In this document: positions 9,343-16,941 of the stretch, one piece after another | How the letters are laid out: every line of letters begins with the position of its first letter | How positions within the stretch are numbered: position 1 is the stretch's first letter | Origin: JAXGQD01 sp040766665 | Lineage (GTDB): Bacteria > Bacillota > Clostridia > Saccharofermentanales > Fastidiosipilaceae | Direction: 5' to 3' | Assembly: GCA_040766665.1 (NCBI GenBank) | Contig: JAXGQD010000009.1 | Coordinates: forward strand, 1-64,000 | Length of the DNA: 64,000 nucleotides | Position numbers and translations under genes: made by a program | Notes under the pieces: model-generated | What the model was told of the DNA's origin: nothing | Databases searched by the model: none | Seen by the model: the letters and a program-made list of their open reading frames with translations, nothing else

Positions 9343-9370
9343 AGAGACTGCCTCTGACGAGACAGTCTCT
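9343..9370 (-). terminator. Intrinsic terminator of the NCS2 permease gene
   Basis: An 8-bp stem (AGAGACTG/CAGTCTCT) with a 12-nt loop is followed on the minus strand by TTTTT. It lies between the converging ABC ATPase and permease genes and may also slow plus-strand transcription. Confidence 0.8.
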
Positions 9371-9402
9371 GATTGAATTGCTGTATTTTCGTTGAAATGA
9401 TT

Positions 9403-10854
9403 TTAAATCAAGGCCAACATGACGAAGTTCACAATGAACAAGAGTGTGGAAACCAAGAGAATCGGGTGCATTTCTTTGAATTTTCCTTTGGTCACTTTGA
9501 CGATGACGTAGGAGATAAAACCAAAAGCGATACCGTAGGAAATGCTGTAAGCCAAGGTCATGAAGATAGAAGTGAAGAAGCAGGGGATTGCTTCATCGAG
9601 ATCATCCCAAGCGATTTCTTTAAAACTGGCCATCATCATGACACCGACAATGATGAGTGCAGGCGCAACGGCTTGTGCGGGCACAACACCCACAACGGGT
9701 GCAAAGAAGGAGCAGAGAGCGAAGAGCACGGCGACGGTGACAGAAGTCAAACCGGTACGACCGCCTGCACCGATACCTGCAGCTGATTCGACATAAGTGG
9801 TGGTGTTGGAAGTACCAAAGACGGCACCGACAGAAGTGGCGATGGCGTCGGCAAAAAGCGCTTTATCCATTTTCGACTTAAATCCGCTGGAGCTTTCCAT
9901 GGCGATTTCATCTTCTTTGCTAAAGATGCCGCTGCGTCTACCGGTACCGATGAAGGTGCCGATGGTATCAAAGGTATCGGAAAGGGAGAAGGCAAAGATG
10001 GTAATCAGTGCCAGAGCGACTTTGGAAGGATCGGCAAAAAGCGAGCCTATGCCTTCTGCGGAGAAGGCGGCACCAAAGGTTTCGCCGAGGGCTGCCCAAT
10101 GGCTGCCGGATGCGGCATGGGAGAGGCCGGACAAATCGGTCACGCCCATGGGAATACCGATGAGTGTCGCGGCGATGATGCCGATGAAGATGGCACCGCG
10201 TACTTTCTTAACCAAAAGGATAATGGTGAGAGCGATACCGATGAGAGCGAGCAAAACGCCGGCAGTATTCAAGTTAACTAGGGCAGGTACGATAGCCGAG
10301 TTGGCGACCATGGTCGATGATGCAGCTGCTTCAGCGGTGGTCATGGCTTGGTCGGAACCGAGTAAAATATAGTTCCCGGGATCAGAGGTGAAGGATAAGA
10401 GTCCGGCATTCTTGATACCGATATAAGCGATAAACATGCCGATACCGCCGGAGATGGCGTTCTGCAGGCTATGGGGAATCGCTTTAATAATCATTTTACG
10501 AATGCTGGTGACTGTAATCAGAATATTAATTAAGCCGCAGATAAAGACCATGGCCAAGGCTTGTTGCCAAGTGAAGCCGTACGCGAACACCACGGTGTAA
10601 GTGAAGAATGCGTTCAGACCCATACCGGGAGCCTGTGCATAAGGGACGTTGGCGTAGAGACCCATGACCAAGGTGCCGATTATGGCAGCGATGATGGTGG
10701 CCAGGAAAACTGCGTCGCGGTTCATACCGGTGGCGGCAAGAATCATCGGATTCACGAAAATGATGTAAGACATTGCAAAGAAAGTCGTTACACCGGCGAG
10801 AATCTCTTGTGAGACTTTTGTGCCGTGTTCCTTCAATTTGAAAAACTTTTCCAT
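9403..10854 (-). CDS. NCS2 family purine/uracil permease (PbuG/AzgA-like)
   Basis: A 483-residue membrane protein with about 12-14 hydrophobic segments. Diagnostic stretches of the AzgA-like branch are GVTTFFAMSYIIFVNPMIL near the N-terminus, APGMGLNAFFTYTVV, SDTFDTIGTFIGTGRRSG and TSNTTTYVESAAGIGAGGRTG. These proteins import adenine, guanine, hypoxanthine or related bases by proton symport. A good Shine-Dalgarno sequence (GGAGGG) precedes the ATG at 10854. It is a single-gene unit with its own terminator and a terminator-like hairpin in its leader. Confidence 0.9.
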   Translation of the reverse strand: MEKFFKLKEHGTKVSQEILAGVTTFFAMSYIIFVNPMILAATGMNRDAVFLATIIAAIIGTLVMGLYANVPYAQAPGMGLNAFFTYTVVFAYGFTWQQALAMVFICGLINILITVTSIRKMIIKAIPHSLQNAISGGIGMFIAYIGIKNAGLLSFTSDPGNYILLGSDQAMTTAEAAASSTMVANSAIVPALVNLNTAGVLLALIGIALTIILLVKKVRGAIFIGIIAATLIGIPMGVTDLSGLSHAASGSHWAALGETFGAAFSAEGIGSLFADPSKVALALITIFAFSLSDTFDTIGTFIGTGRRSGIFSKEDEIAMESSSGFKSKMDKALFADAIATSVGAVFGTSNTTTYVESAAGIGAGGRTGLTSVTVAVLFALCSFFAPVVGVVPAQAVAPALIIVGVMMMASFKEIAWDDLDEAIPCFFTSIFMTLAYSISYGIAFGFISYVIVKVTKGKFKEMHPILLVSTLLFIVNFVMLALI

Positions 10855-10875
10855 TTTACCCTCCTAGGTTGGAAT

Positions 10876-10900
10876 AAAAAGTGCCGGTAACAGGTCCGGC
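10876..10900 (-). promoter_or_regulatory. Terminator-like hairpin in the leader of the NCS2 permease gene
   Basis: On the minus strand GCCGG-8 nt-CCGGC is followed after 2 nt by TTTTT, about 22 bp upstream of the permease start. It looks like an attenuator or the end of an upstream transcript. I could not recognise a purine aptamer upstream of it. Confidence 0.5.
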
Positions 10901-11007
10901 CATTAAAACACAGCCTATTCTAGCTAATAAAAGGGGCACAGGCAATAAGCGAATTGGCTAAATTTCGATAGAAAATGAACTTTTTTTGCCCAGGCTCAAC
11001 AAAATAT

Positions 11008-11036
11008 TTGAAAGGACCTGCACAACTGCCTATAAT
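11008..11036 (+). promoter_or_regulatory. Sigma-A promoter of the branched-chain aminotransferase gene
   Basis: TTGAAA at 11008-11013, a 17-bp spacer and a perfect TATAAT at 11031-11036. Transcription would begin near 11043, which rules out upstream start codons and supports the ATG at 11062. Confidence 0.85.
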
Positions 11037-11061
11037 CCCTTTAGTAACGGAGGAACAGTGT

Positions 11062-12135
11062 ATGCAAGAGAAGATTTCAATTATTAAAAACCTCTTTCCC
11101 AAGAGCAAACCCATTGACGAGAGCAAACTGGGTTTTGGACATATTTTTACCGACCAAATGTTCATCATGGACTATCAGAAGGACCAGGGCTGGCTGAACC
11201 CGCGCATCGTGCCCTACGGTCCCTTGCTGTTGGATCCTTCTGCCATGATTCTGCACTATGGCCAGGGCGTATTTGAAGGCCTGAAAGCTTATCGCCGTGC
11301 GGATGGTGGTATCAATCTTTTCCGCCCGCAGCTCAATTTCGAGCGTTTAAATGTATCGAATGTACGTATGGGAATCCCTGAAGTCGACGCTGACTTTTGC
11401 CTGAATGCGCTGCTTGAATTGCTCAAAGTTGAAGAAGATTGGGTTCCTTCTACGGAAGGCACTTCGCTTTATATTAGACCCTTTATTATATCGACTGATC
11501 CTTATGTAGGCGTGCGTGCTTCACATACCTATCAGTTCATTATTATATTGTCGCCTTCGGGTGCCTATTATCCAGAAGGTCTCGACCCCGTAAGCATCAG
11601 AGTGGAGGATAAGTATGTCCGCGCTGTTCGTGGAGGCACCGGAACGGCTAAATGTCCGGGCAACTATGCGGCTTCGATTTTGTCACAGGAAGAATCGCAT
11701 GAAATGGGCTACAGCCAGGTTTTGTGGCTCGATGGTGTGGAAAGAAAATACATTGAAGAGGTCGGCTCGATGAACTTCCTGTTTGTACGTAACGGAAAGT
11801 TGTATACGCCTGAATTAAACGGTTCGATTTTGCCTGGTATTACGCGCCGCTCAGTCCTGGAGTTGGTCAAGCACTGGGGCATTGAAGTGATTGAGGAAAA
11901 AATCCTTATCACGGATCTGATGCGCTGGGCAGAGTCGGGTGAGATCAGCGAAGCCTTTGGTTCAGGCACTGCTGCGGTCATTTCGCCGGTCGGACGCTTG
12001 GCTTATGAGGATCAGAGCATCGTTTTCAATGAGGGTGCCATAGGCAGTCTGAGTGCACGATTGTACGATGAACTGACCGGTTTACAGTATGGTAAGCGGG
12101 AAGACCCCTTAAATTGGATTGTCAAAGTTTGTTAA
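11062..12135 (+). CDS. ilvE: Branched-chain amino acid aminotransferase
   Basis: The 357-residue protein is a class IV PLP aminotransferase of the BCAT II type, transferring the amino group between leucine, isoleucine or valine and 2-oxoglutarate. The PLP lysine is Lys197 in TGTAKCPGNYAAS. Other family segments are HYGQGVFEGLKAYRR, SLYIRPFIIS, EVGSMNFLFV and SEAFGSGTAAVISPV. I moved the start to 11062 because the promoter places the transcript start at about 11043 and CGGAGG at 11049-11054 gives good spacing. It is monocistronic, between its own promoter and terminator. Confidence 0.94.
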   Translation: MQEKISIIKNLFPKSKPIDESKLGFGHIFTDQMFIMDYQKDQGWLNPRIVPYGPLLLDPSAMILHYGQGVFEGLKAYRRADGGINLFRPQLNFERLNVSNVRMGIPEVDADFCLNALLELLKVEEDWVPSTEGTSLYIRPFIISTDPYVGVRASHTYQFIIILSPSGAYYPEGLDPVSIRVEDKYVRAVRGGTGTAKCPGNYAASILSQEESHEMGYSQVLWLDGVERKYIEEVGSMNFLFVRNGKLYTPELNGSILPGITRRSVLELVKHWGIEVIEEKILITDLMRWAESGEISEAFGSGTAAVISPVGRLAYEDQSIVFNEGAIGSLSARLYDELTGLQYGKREDPLNWIVKVC

Positions 12136-12161
12136 TCCGCGCAAGTTGCGCGTGTTGCAGG

Positions 12162-12204
12162 AGCTGTCTTCGTGGTGCTCTGACACCGCTGAGGCAGCTT
12201 TTTT
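12162..12204 (+). terminator. Intrinsic terminator of ilvE
   Basis: AGCTGTCT pairs with AGGCAGCT across a 22-nt loop that can fold further, followed by a run of six T. It lies 26 bp after the ilvE stop. Confidence 0.8.
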
Positions 12205-12274
12205 GCATGCTCTGCTGAGCCACTGCTTTGTTGAGCGGAAGTATTTGAAGTATTTATAGAAGCAATGAAAAATG

Positions 12275-12471
12275 GACAAAATTTTCGGGGATGTGGTTAT
12301 TTCAGTGGTTATAGGGTCTCTACCCACGTCAAACCCACGATTTTGTGACACTTTTGACGACTGTGTGGTCGCCGCCACCACATCCCTGTAAAAAGTGGGC
12401 TGAAAACAGCCTTTAGACATGTTCTCCAGCTGTCCATAGATGATTTCAACCACATCCCCGGAAATTTTGTC
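12275..12471. repeat. MITE-like element, copy 1 (24-bp terminal inverted repeats)
   Basis: A 197-bp non-coding unit is bounded by 24-bp inverted repeats that differ at one base: left end 12275-12298 begins GACAAAATTTTCGGGGATG, right end 12448-12471 ends CCCCGGAAATTTTGTC. The interior is homologous, in reverse orientation, to 40925-41127. An open frame runs through it on the minus strand and its peptide resembles the frame through the other copy. Both follow from the shared repeat and lack a ribosome binding site, so I do not call a gene. No target duplication is evident. Confidence 0.75.
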
Positions 12472-12507
12472 ACCAAAGACAGCTTCTGTCGTCACCGCTC
12501 TGAAACT

Positions 12508-12532
12508 GTAGCGCTACTGGATCGGCTGCGAC
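12508..12532. repeat. REP-like 25-bp palindromic repeat, copy 1 (variant)
   Basis: Fits the pattern GTCGC-N15-GCGAC with one change in the left arm (GTAGC). It is followed by ACCGCT, as in other copies. Confidence 0.55.
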
Positions 12533-12610
12533 ACCGCTCAGCTACGGCGCTACTGTTTTGCATGAGCCCCTTTTGATACAATGACAAATACAAAGTGAAG
12601 GAGAATTGAG

Positions 12611-13282
12611 ATGGATAACTGGGCTGTATTATTTGATTGTGATGGCGTGATTGTTGATTCCGAACCTGCATTGGCAAAAATCAGCGCACTCGTTTTAAAC
12701 AAGCACGGTTGGCCGGCTAAAGAGGAGGATTTTGCCCCCTATATCGGTACCGGTGAAGACAGTTATATCGGAAATGTGGTCCGCCAGTATGGTGGTGTCT
12801 TTAATGAAGAGATTAAACACGAAATCTATGCAGCCTATGTCTCTGAAGCCGTCAATTATGTGAAGGGCTTTCCGGGAGGTGTTGAGCTGATCAGAAAGTT
12901 ACAGGAAGCAGGCATTCCCGCCGTGGTGGCCAGTTCAGCCGATGCCATTAAAGTGGATGCCAATCTCGCGGCTCTCAATCTTACCGAGGACGATTTCACA
13001 GCGGTGATTTCCGGCGACATGGTCAAGCGTAAAAAACCGTACCCGGATATCTATTTGATGGCTGCGAATTTAGCCAAAACACTGCCTGAACGCTGTATCG
13101 TTGTCGAAGATGCGACTGCCGGTATTCAAGCCGGTGTGGCGGCAGGCATGATTACCATTGGCTTTACTTCGAACTGTGAAGCCGTGGAACTCCTGGCCGC
13201 GGGAGCCAACTATATTGCGGAGGATTATCGCTCCGTAGCAGCCGTTATCAGCAACCTGAGCAGAAGGGATGTTCATGTTTAA
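12611..13282 (+). CDS. HAD family hydrolase, beta-phosphoglucomutase/phosphatase-like
   Basis: A 223-residue HAD subfamily I protein. Motif I FDCDGVIVDSEP gives Asp9 and Asp11; VVASSADAIKVDANL is motif II, a Lys is in SGDMVKRKKPYPDIYLMAA and VVEDATAGIQAGVAAGM is motif IV. This set is common to sugar-phosphate phosphatases and beta-phosphoglucomutase-like enzymes. The substrate is not deducible. GGAG precedes the ATG. It overlaps the following metallo-hydrolase gene by 14 bp, so they are co-translated. Confidence 0.88.
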   Translation: MDNWAVLFDCDGVIVDSEPALAKISALVLNKHGWPAKEEDFAPYIGTGEDSYIGNVVRQYGGVFNEEIKHEIYAAYVSEAVNYVKGFPGGVELIRKLQEAGIPAVVASSADAIKVDANLAALNLTEDDFTAVISGDMVKRKKPYPDIYLMAANLAKTLPERCIVVEDATAGIQAGVAAGMITIGFTSNCEAVELLAAGANYIAEDYRSVAAVISNLSRRDVHV

Positions 13283-14042
13283 GAGAGTTATTTATTTAAA
13301 TCACAGCGGTTTCATCGTTGAAGGCGAGAATCAAATCCTGGTCTTCGATTTTTACACCGATCCGGCACAGGTGCTGTCACAGTTTGAGAACTGTGGGAAA
13401 CCGGTCAGCTTCTTTGTTTCGCACAATCATCCTGATCATTGGAATCCGGATATTTTTACTTTCCGAAATAAAGTGCCTAATCATTACTTTTTAGATATGT
13501 CACTGCGTGCGGAGGCACGGCAATTGCAGGCAAATCCACTTTGCAAGGCTGTTATTCACTTGGTGGATGAAGATACGGTCTTGACCAGGGAGGAATTAAC
13601 GGGGAGCGCATTGGATGCGCTTGTCTGTGCACCGTCCACGGATGAAGGGGTGGCTTTCTTAGTGCAGATAGAAAACCAAAGCATCTATCATGCCGGTGAT
13701 CTCAATGATTGGGATTGGTCTGATGCCGCCGGTCCTGCAGTAGAACAACGCTATCGCAGTATTCTTGAAGATTTGCGCAAACGATCCCAAGCAGCTGACT
13801 TTCCCAAACCCGAACTCGCTTTTGTGCCGGTGGATCAACGTCTGGGAGAGAAGGCCTTGCGCGGGGCGATCATTTTCAGCGAATATTTCCCTGCTAAGCA
13901 TCTTGCTCCGATGCATTTGAACGGAGGCTTGGATTTACCCCGAAAATTACAGATTGCTGCAGCCTCGGGTGAGTATCCGGCATTACAAAGCAGTGAAATT
14001 CTGGACTTGAGTACAGAGGGTCAGACATTTAGCTTGACGTAA
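13269..14042 (+). CDS. MBL-fold metallo-hydrolase
   Basis: The 257-residue protein carries the metallo-beta-lactamase-fold metal motif HNHPDH at residues 52-57, the second-site segment YHAGDLNDWDW, and LAPMHLNGG near the C-terminus. The fold binds two metal ions and hydrolyses varied esters and phosphoesters; it resembles UlaG/YtnP-like hydrolases more than true beta-lactamases. It overlaps the HAD gene by 14 bp. A second in-frame ATG at 13275 is an alternative start. Confidence 0.85.
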   Translation: MFMFKRVIYLNHSGFIVEGENQILVFDFYTDPAQVLSQFENCGKPVSFFVSHNHPDHWNPDIFTFRNKVPNHYFLDMSLRAEARQLQANPLCKAVIHLVDEDTVLTREELTGSALDALVCAPSTDEGVAFLVQIENQSIYHAGDLNDWDWSDAAGPAVEQRYRSILEDLRKRSQAADFPKPELAFVPVDQRLGEKALRGAIIFSEYFPAKHLAPMHLNGGLDLPRKLQIAAASGEYPALQSSEILDLSTEGQTFSLT

Positions 14043-14146
14043 AGCGCTTCGGGTGCTATTCTGCTTCGGTGACCGCATGGCTCGGGCCTCTTAATACTTG
14101 TTTACAAGTAGCCCGGAGATCAGCGAGACTTATTTGGAGGGAACAC
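14043..14146 (+). ncRNA. Putative L21 leader in the rplU 5' region
   Basis: The 100-bp region before rplU holds a perfect hairpin ACTTG-TTTA-CAAGT inside a longer stem in which CTCGGGC pairs with GCCCGGAG. Position and nested-stem shape fit the Firmicute L21 leader, an autoregulatory structure that binds the ribosomal protein. The match was made by eye only. Confidence 0.5.
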
Positions 14147-14452
14147 ATGTACGCAATTATTAAAACAGGCGGCAAGCAATACAAAGTTGCCGTAGGAGAC
14201 GACATTTATGTCGAAAAGCTGGAAGGCGAAGCCGGCAGCGAAGTCAAGTTTACCGATATTCTGGGAATTTTCGGTGATGACGAAGTGAAACTGGGAGACG
14301 CGCTAAAAGATGCTGTCGTGACCGGTGAAATCGTCAAACAGGGCAAACAAAAGAAGATTATTGTCTTTAAGTACAAGCCTAAAAAAGGCTATCGTCGTAA
14401 GAACGGACACCGCCAACCATACACGCGTGTCAGCATTAAGGCTATAGGTTAA
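14147..14452 (+). CDS. rplU: 50S ribosomal protein L21
   Basis: The 101-residue protein begins MYAIIKTGGKQYKV and ends with KPKKGYRRKNGHRQPYTRVSI, both diagnostic of L21, which binds 23S rRNA in the large subunit. I start at 14147 because GGAGGG lies just upstream; an in-frame start 26 codons earlier would fall inside the leader hairpins. It heads the rplU-prp-rpmA-obg-yhbY run. Confidence 0.97.
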   Translation: MYAIIKTGGKQYKVAVGDDIYVEKLEGEAGSEVKFTDILGIFGDDEVKLGDALKDAVVTGEIVKQGKQKKIIVFKYKPKKGYRRKNGHRQPYTRVSIKAIG

Positions 14453-14464
14453 GACAAAGACATC

Positions 14465-14791
14465 ATGATTAGCTTTACAGCAAGCAGAGATGAATCGGGA
14501 CTGATCACTCGACTTGAAGCTCAAGGTCATGCGGATTATGACAAACACGGCAAAGATATTTTATGTGCAGCAGTCACTGCCATCTGCGCTACCTGTGTTG
14601 CCGGCCTGACCGACATTTTAGAGATTCCTTTGGATTATCGCTTTGAAGAAGGAGATATCGATATGGATCTCAGCGCCCACTCCTATATGGGTGAAGATGC
14701 ACAGCTCTTATTGGAAACCACCTTACTGGGCATCAAGCAACTGACTCTGAATGACGAATATGCAGCGCATTTGGAAGTCATCGACGAATAA
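14465..14791 (+). CDS. prp: Ribosomal-processing cysteine protease Prp
   Basis: This 108-residue protein lies between the L21 and L27 genes, the standard Firmicute position for Prp, the protease that removes the N-terminal extension of L27 before ribosome assembly. The catalytic pair is visible: His22 in GHADYD and Cys34 in KDILCAAVTAI. It starts 12 bp after rplU. Confidence 0.93.
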   Translation: MISFTASRDESGLITRLEAQGHADYDKHGKDILCAAVTAICATCVAGLTDILEIPLDYRFEEGDIDMDLSAHSYMGEDAQLLLETTLLGIKQLTLNDEYAAHLEVIDE

Positions 14792-14820
14792 TTTAACTAT
14801 TCCACGGGAGGAATACAGAC

Positions 14821-15102
14821 ATGTTTATTGTAAATTTACAGTTACTCGCATCAAAAAAGGGTGTTGGTTCAACCAAAAACGGCCGTGAATCCGAATCCAA
14901 ACGTTTGGGTGCGAAGAGAGGCGACGGTCAGCCCGTCTTAGCAGGCAATATTTTGGTGAGACAACGCGGTACAAAAATTCATCCGGGCAATAACGTCGGC
15001 ATCGGCAGCGATGACACCTTGTTTGCCAAAATCGACGGTGCCGTCAAATATGAGCGCCGCGGCAAGGATCGTAAACAAGTATCCGTTTACCCGCACGCTT
15101 AA
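14821..15102 (+). CDS. rpmA: 50S ribosomal protein L27 with cleavable N-terminal extension
   Basis: The 93-residue protein contains the L27 core SKKGVGSTKNGRESESKRLG and IHPGNNVGIGSDDTLFA. It carries a Prp-type extension MFIVNLQLLA. In Firmicutes the recognised sequence is usually LQFF followed by Ala; here it reads LQLL-A, with Leu replacing both Phe residues. A GGAGG lies upstream. The protease gene is immediately before it. Confidence 0.96.
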   Translation: MFIVNLQLLASKKGVGSTKNGRESESKRLGAKRGDGQPVLAGNILVRQRGTKIHPGNNVGIGSDDTLFAKIDGAVKYERRGKDRKQVSVYPHA

Positions 15103-15181
15103 GCGCTAAGCAGTATGTATTGTTAAGGGGTTTGGTGTCTGCGGACGCTGAACTCCTTTTGTTTGCGAAGGGATTTTGTTG

Positions 15182-16450
15182 ATGTTTATCGATCAAGCCA
15201 AAATATTTGTGGCCTCCGGAAAAGGGGGAAACGGCTCGACTTCTTTTAGGCGGGAAAAATACGTGCCAAATGGCGGACCCGATGGGGGAGACGGCGGCAA
15301 GGGCGGCGATGTGGTCTTGCTGGCTGATGAAAATCTGCACACATTACAGGATTTCCGTTATAAGAAAAAGTATAAAGCTGAAGACGGGGAAGCGGGCGGT
15401 AAGCGGAAGTGCTTTGGCAAAAACGGCGCTGATCTTATCATACGCCTGCCGGTCGGCGCTTACGTCAAAGACGGGGAAAGCGGAGAAGTCATTGCGGATT
15501 TTACGGCTGATAAACAGCGCGTTATTGTGGCACGGGGTGGTAAGGGTGGCCTGGGCAATACGCATTTTGCCAATTCGGTGAGACAGGCTCCGACTTTTGC
15601 TCAGCCGGGACAGCCTAATGAGTCCTTTGAGCTAATTATCGAACTCAAGCTTTTGGCGGACGTAGGGCTCTTAGGGATGCCTAATGTCGGTAAATCCACC
15701 TTTCTTTCCATGGTCTCCAATGCCAAGCCGAAAATTGCCGATTATCCTTTTACAACCTTGGAACCTATTTTGGGCATTGTGGATTTTGATGGCAAAAGCT
15801 TCGTGATAGCCGATATCCCGGGCCTAATCGAAGGCGCCAGTGAAGGCCAGGGTTTAGGCTTTGAGTTTTTGCGCCATGTCGAAAGAACCCGCCTCCTGCT
15901 GCATTTTGTTGACTTGTCCGAATTCAGTGGGCGTGATCCCTTACAGGATTTTGAGATTATTAACGGTGAATTGGCCAAGCATTCCCTGCTTTTGGCAGAG
16001 CGCCCTCAGATGGTTGTAGCGACGAAGATGGATTTGGTCTTAGAAGAGGCGCGCGAGGATTTTGCCAAAAAAATGCAGGAGAAAGGGCATAGCGTCCACT
16101 TTATCTCGGCCGTGACACATGAAGGCATCGACGCTTTGATCAAGGCGGTTGCTTTGCGCTTACAAAGCTTACCCTTGACGGTTTTAGAAGCTGCGGTGGA
16201 TCCGTCGCATCGTTTATACACGCTTAATGAAGAAGATTTGCGTGTTGAGAAGAAAGCGGATGGCTACCATGTCAGTGCATCCTGGATTGAGGGACTGTTA
16301 CAGTCCGTGAATTTCGAGGATATCGAGTCCATGCAGTACTTTCAGCGGACTTTGAAAAAACGCGGGGTTAACGCGGCTCTTGAGGCAGCCGGAGTTCAAG
16401 AGGGCGACTTGGTTTTCCTTGAAGATTTTGAGTTTGAGTATATTCCATAG
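15182..16450 (+). CDS. obg: GTPase Obg/CgtA
   Basis: This 422-residue GTPase acts in 50S subunit assembly and stress control. The glycine-rich OBG domain spans about residues 1-158 (FVASGKGGNGSTSFRREKY, GGDGGKGGDV), followed by the G domain with GMPNVGKST (G1 near 165), DIPGL (G3) and ATKMD (G4), then a C-terminal OCT-like domain of about 80 residues. I choose ATG 15182, 8 bp after GAAGGGA, over the TTG codons at 15176 and 15179. Confidence 0.96.
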   Translation: MFIDQAKIFVASGKGGNGSTSFRREKYVPNGGPDGGDGGKGGDVVLLADENLHTLQDFRYKKKYKAEDGEAGGKRKCFGKNGADLIIRLPVGAYVKDGESGEVIADFTADKQRVIVARGGKGGLGNTHFANSVRQAPTFAQPGQPNESFELIIELKLLADVGLLGMPNVGKSTFLSMVSNAKPKIADYPFTTLEPILGIVDFDGKSFVIADIPGLIEGASEGQGLGFEFLRHVERTRLLLHFVDLSEFSGRDPLQDFEIINGELAKHSLLLAERPQMVVATKMDLVLEEAREDFAKKMQEKGHSVHFISAVTHEGIDALIKAVALRLQSLPLTVLEAAVDPSHRLYTLNEEDLRVEKKADGYHVSASWIEGLLQSVNFEDIESMQYFQRTLKKRGVNAALEAAGVQEGDLVFLEDFEFEYIP

Positions 16451-16494
16451 GGCTGAAGATTAGCGGAAAAACTACAAGATAAGGAAGTTAAGAG

Positions 16495-16800
16495 ATGCTT
16501 ACATCAAAACAACGTGCATATTTACGGGCGCTGGCGAATCATTTACCTGCCCAATACCAAATAGGTAAAGATGGACTGAATGACAACAGTATTAAGCAAA
16601 TGGATGAATATCTGCTTGCGCACGAATTGTTAAAAGTTAATGTACAGAACAACTTGGATGCCGATATCAAGGCATTGGCGATGACGGCAGCGGAGGCACT
16701 TCATGCCGAAACGGTGCAGCAAGTGGGCAAAAGATTTATCCTGTATCGTCATTCGCGTGCGTTGGCCGAGAAAGGGAAGGCGATTGTTTTGCCACGATAG
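16495..16800 (+). CDS. yhbY: YhbY family RNA-binding protein (CRM domain)
   Basis: A 101-residue protein filled by a single CRM domain: LTSKQRAYLRALANHLPAQYQIGKDGLND at the start and GKRFILYRHSR near the end. YhbY binds pre-50S particles and is often encoded beside obg, as here. The start ATG has AAGGAAG upstream. Confidence 0.93.
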   Translation: MLTSKQRAYLRALANHLPAQYQIGKDGLNDNSIKQMDEYLLAHELLKVNVQNNLDADIKALAMTAAEALHAETVQQVGKRFILYRHSRALAEKGKAIVLPR

Positions 16801-16864
16801 CTGAGAAATGCACTTGTTTTCAGTCGATAAAAAACGGCGTGAAAATCGACTAATAGGGCGGCCC

Positions 16865-16874
16865 GTGCTACAAT
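16865..16874 (+). promoter_or_regulatory. Extended -10 promoter of the secreted-protein gene
   Basis: GTGCTACAAT gives a TGN extension plus TACAAT at 16869-16874. The -35 region is weak. It lies 68 bp before the start codon at 16942. Confidence 0.45.
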
Positions 16875-16941
16875 CTTTGCGTTAGTCAGAAATAATGATG
16901 CTTGTGTCACAAGCTTATTAAAACAATAAAAGGGTGGAAAA

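Noticed and set aside
9373..9786. Long open frame antisense to the NCS2 permease
   Set aside because: The NCS2 permease on the other strand is clearly conserved; the antisense frame encodes a His/Glu-rich low-complexity peptide typical of shadows.
10901..11040. Purine riboswitch upstream of the NCS2 permease
   Set aside because: The conserved guanine/adenine aptamer core sequences are not visible on the minus strand here.
12109..12495. Possible 128-residue gene on the minus strand overlapping the end of ilvE
   Set aside because: The frame runs through the ilvE 3' end, its terminator and the MITE-like repeat. It has no ribosome binding site, and its similarity to a frame at 40949-41329 is explained by the shared repeat.
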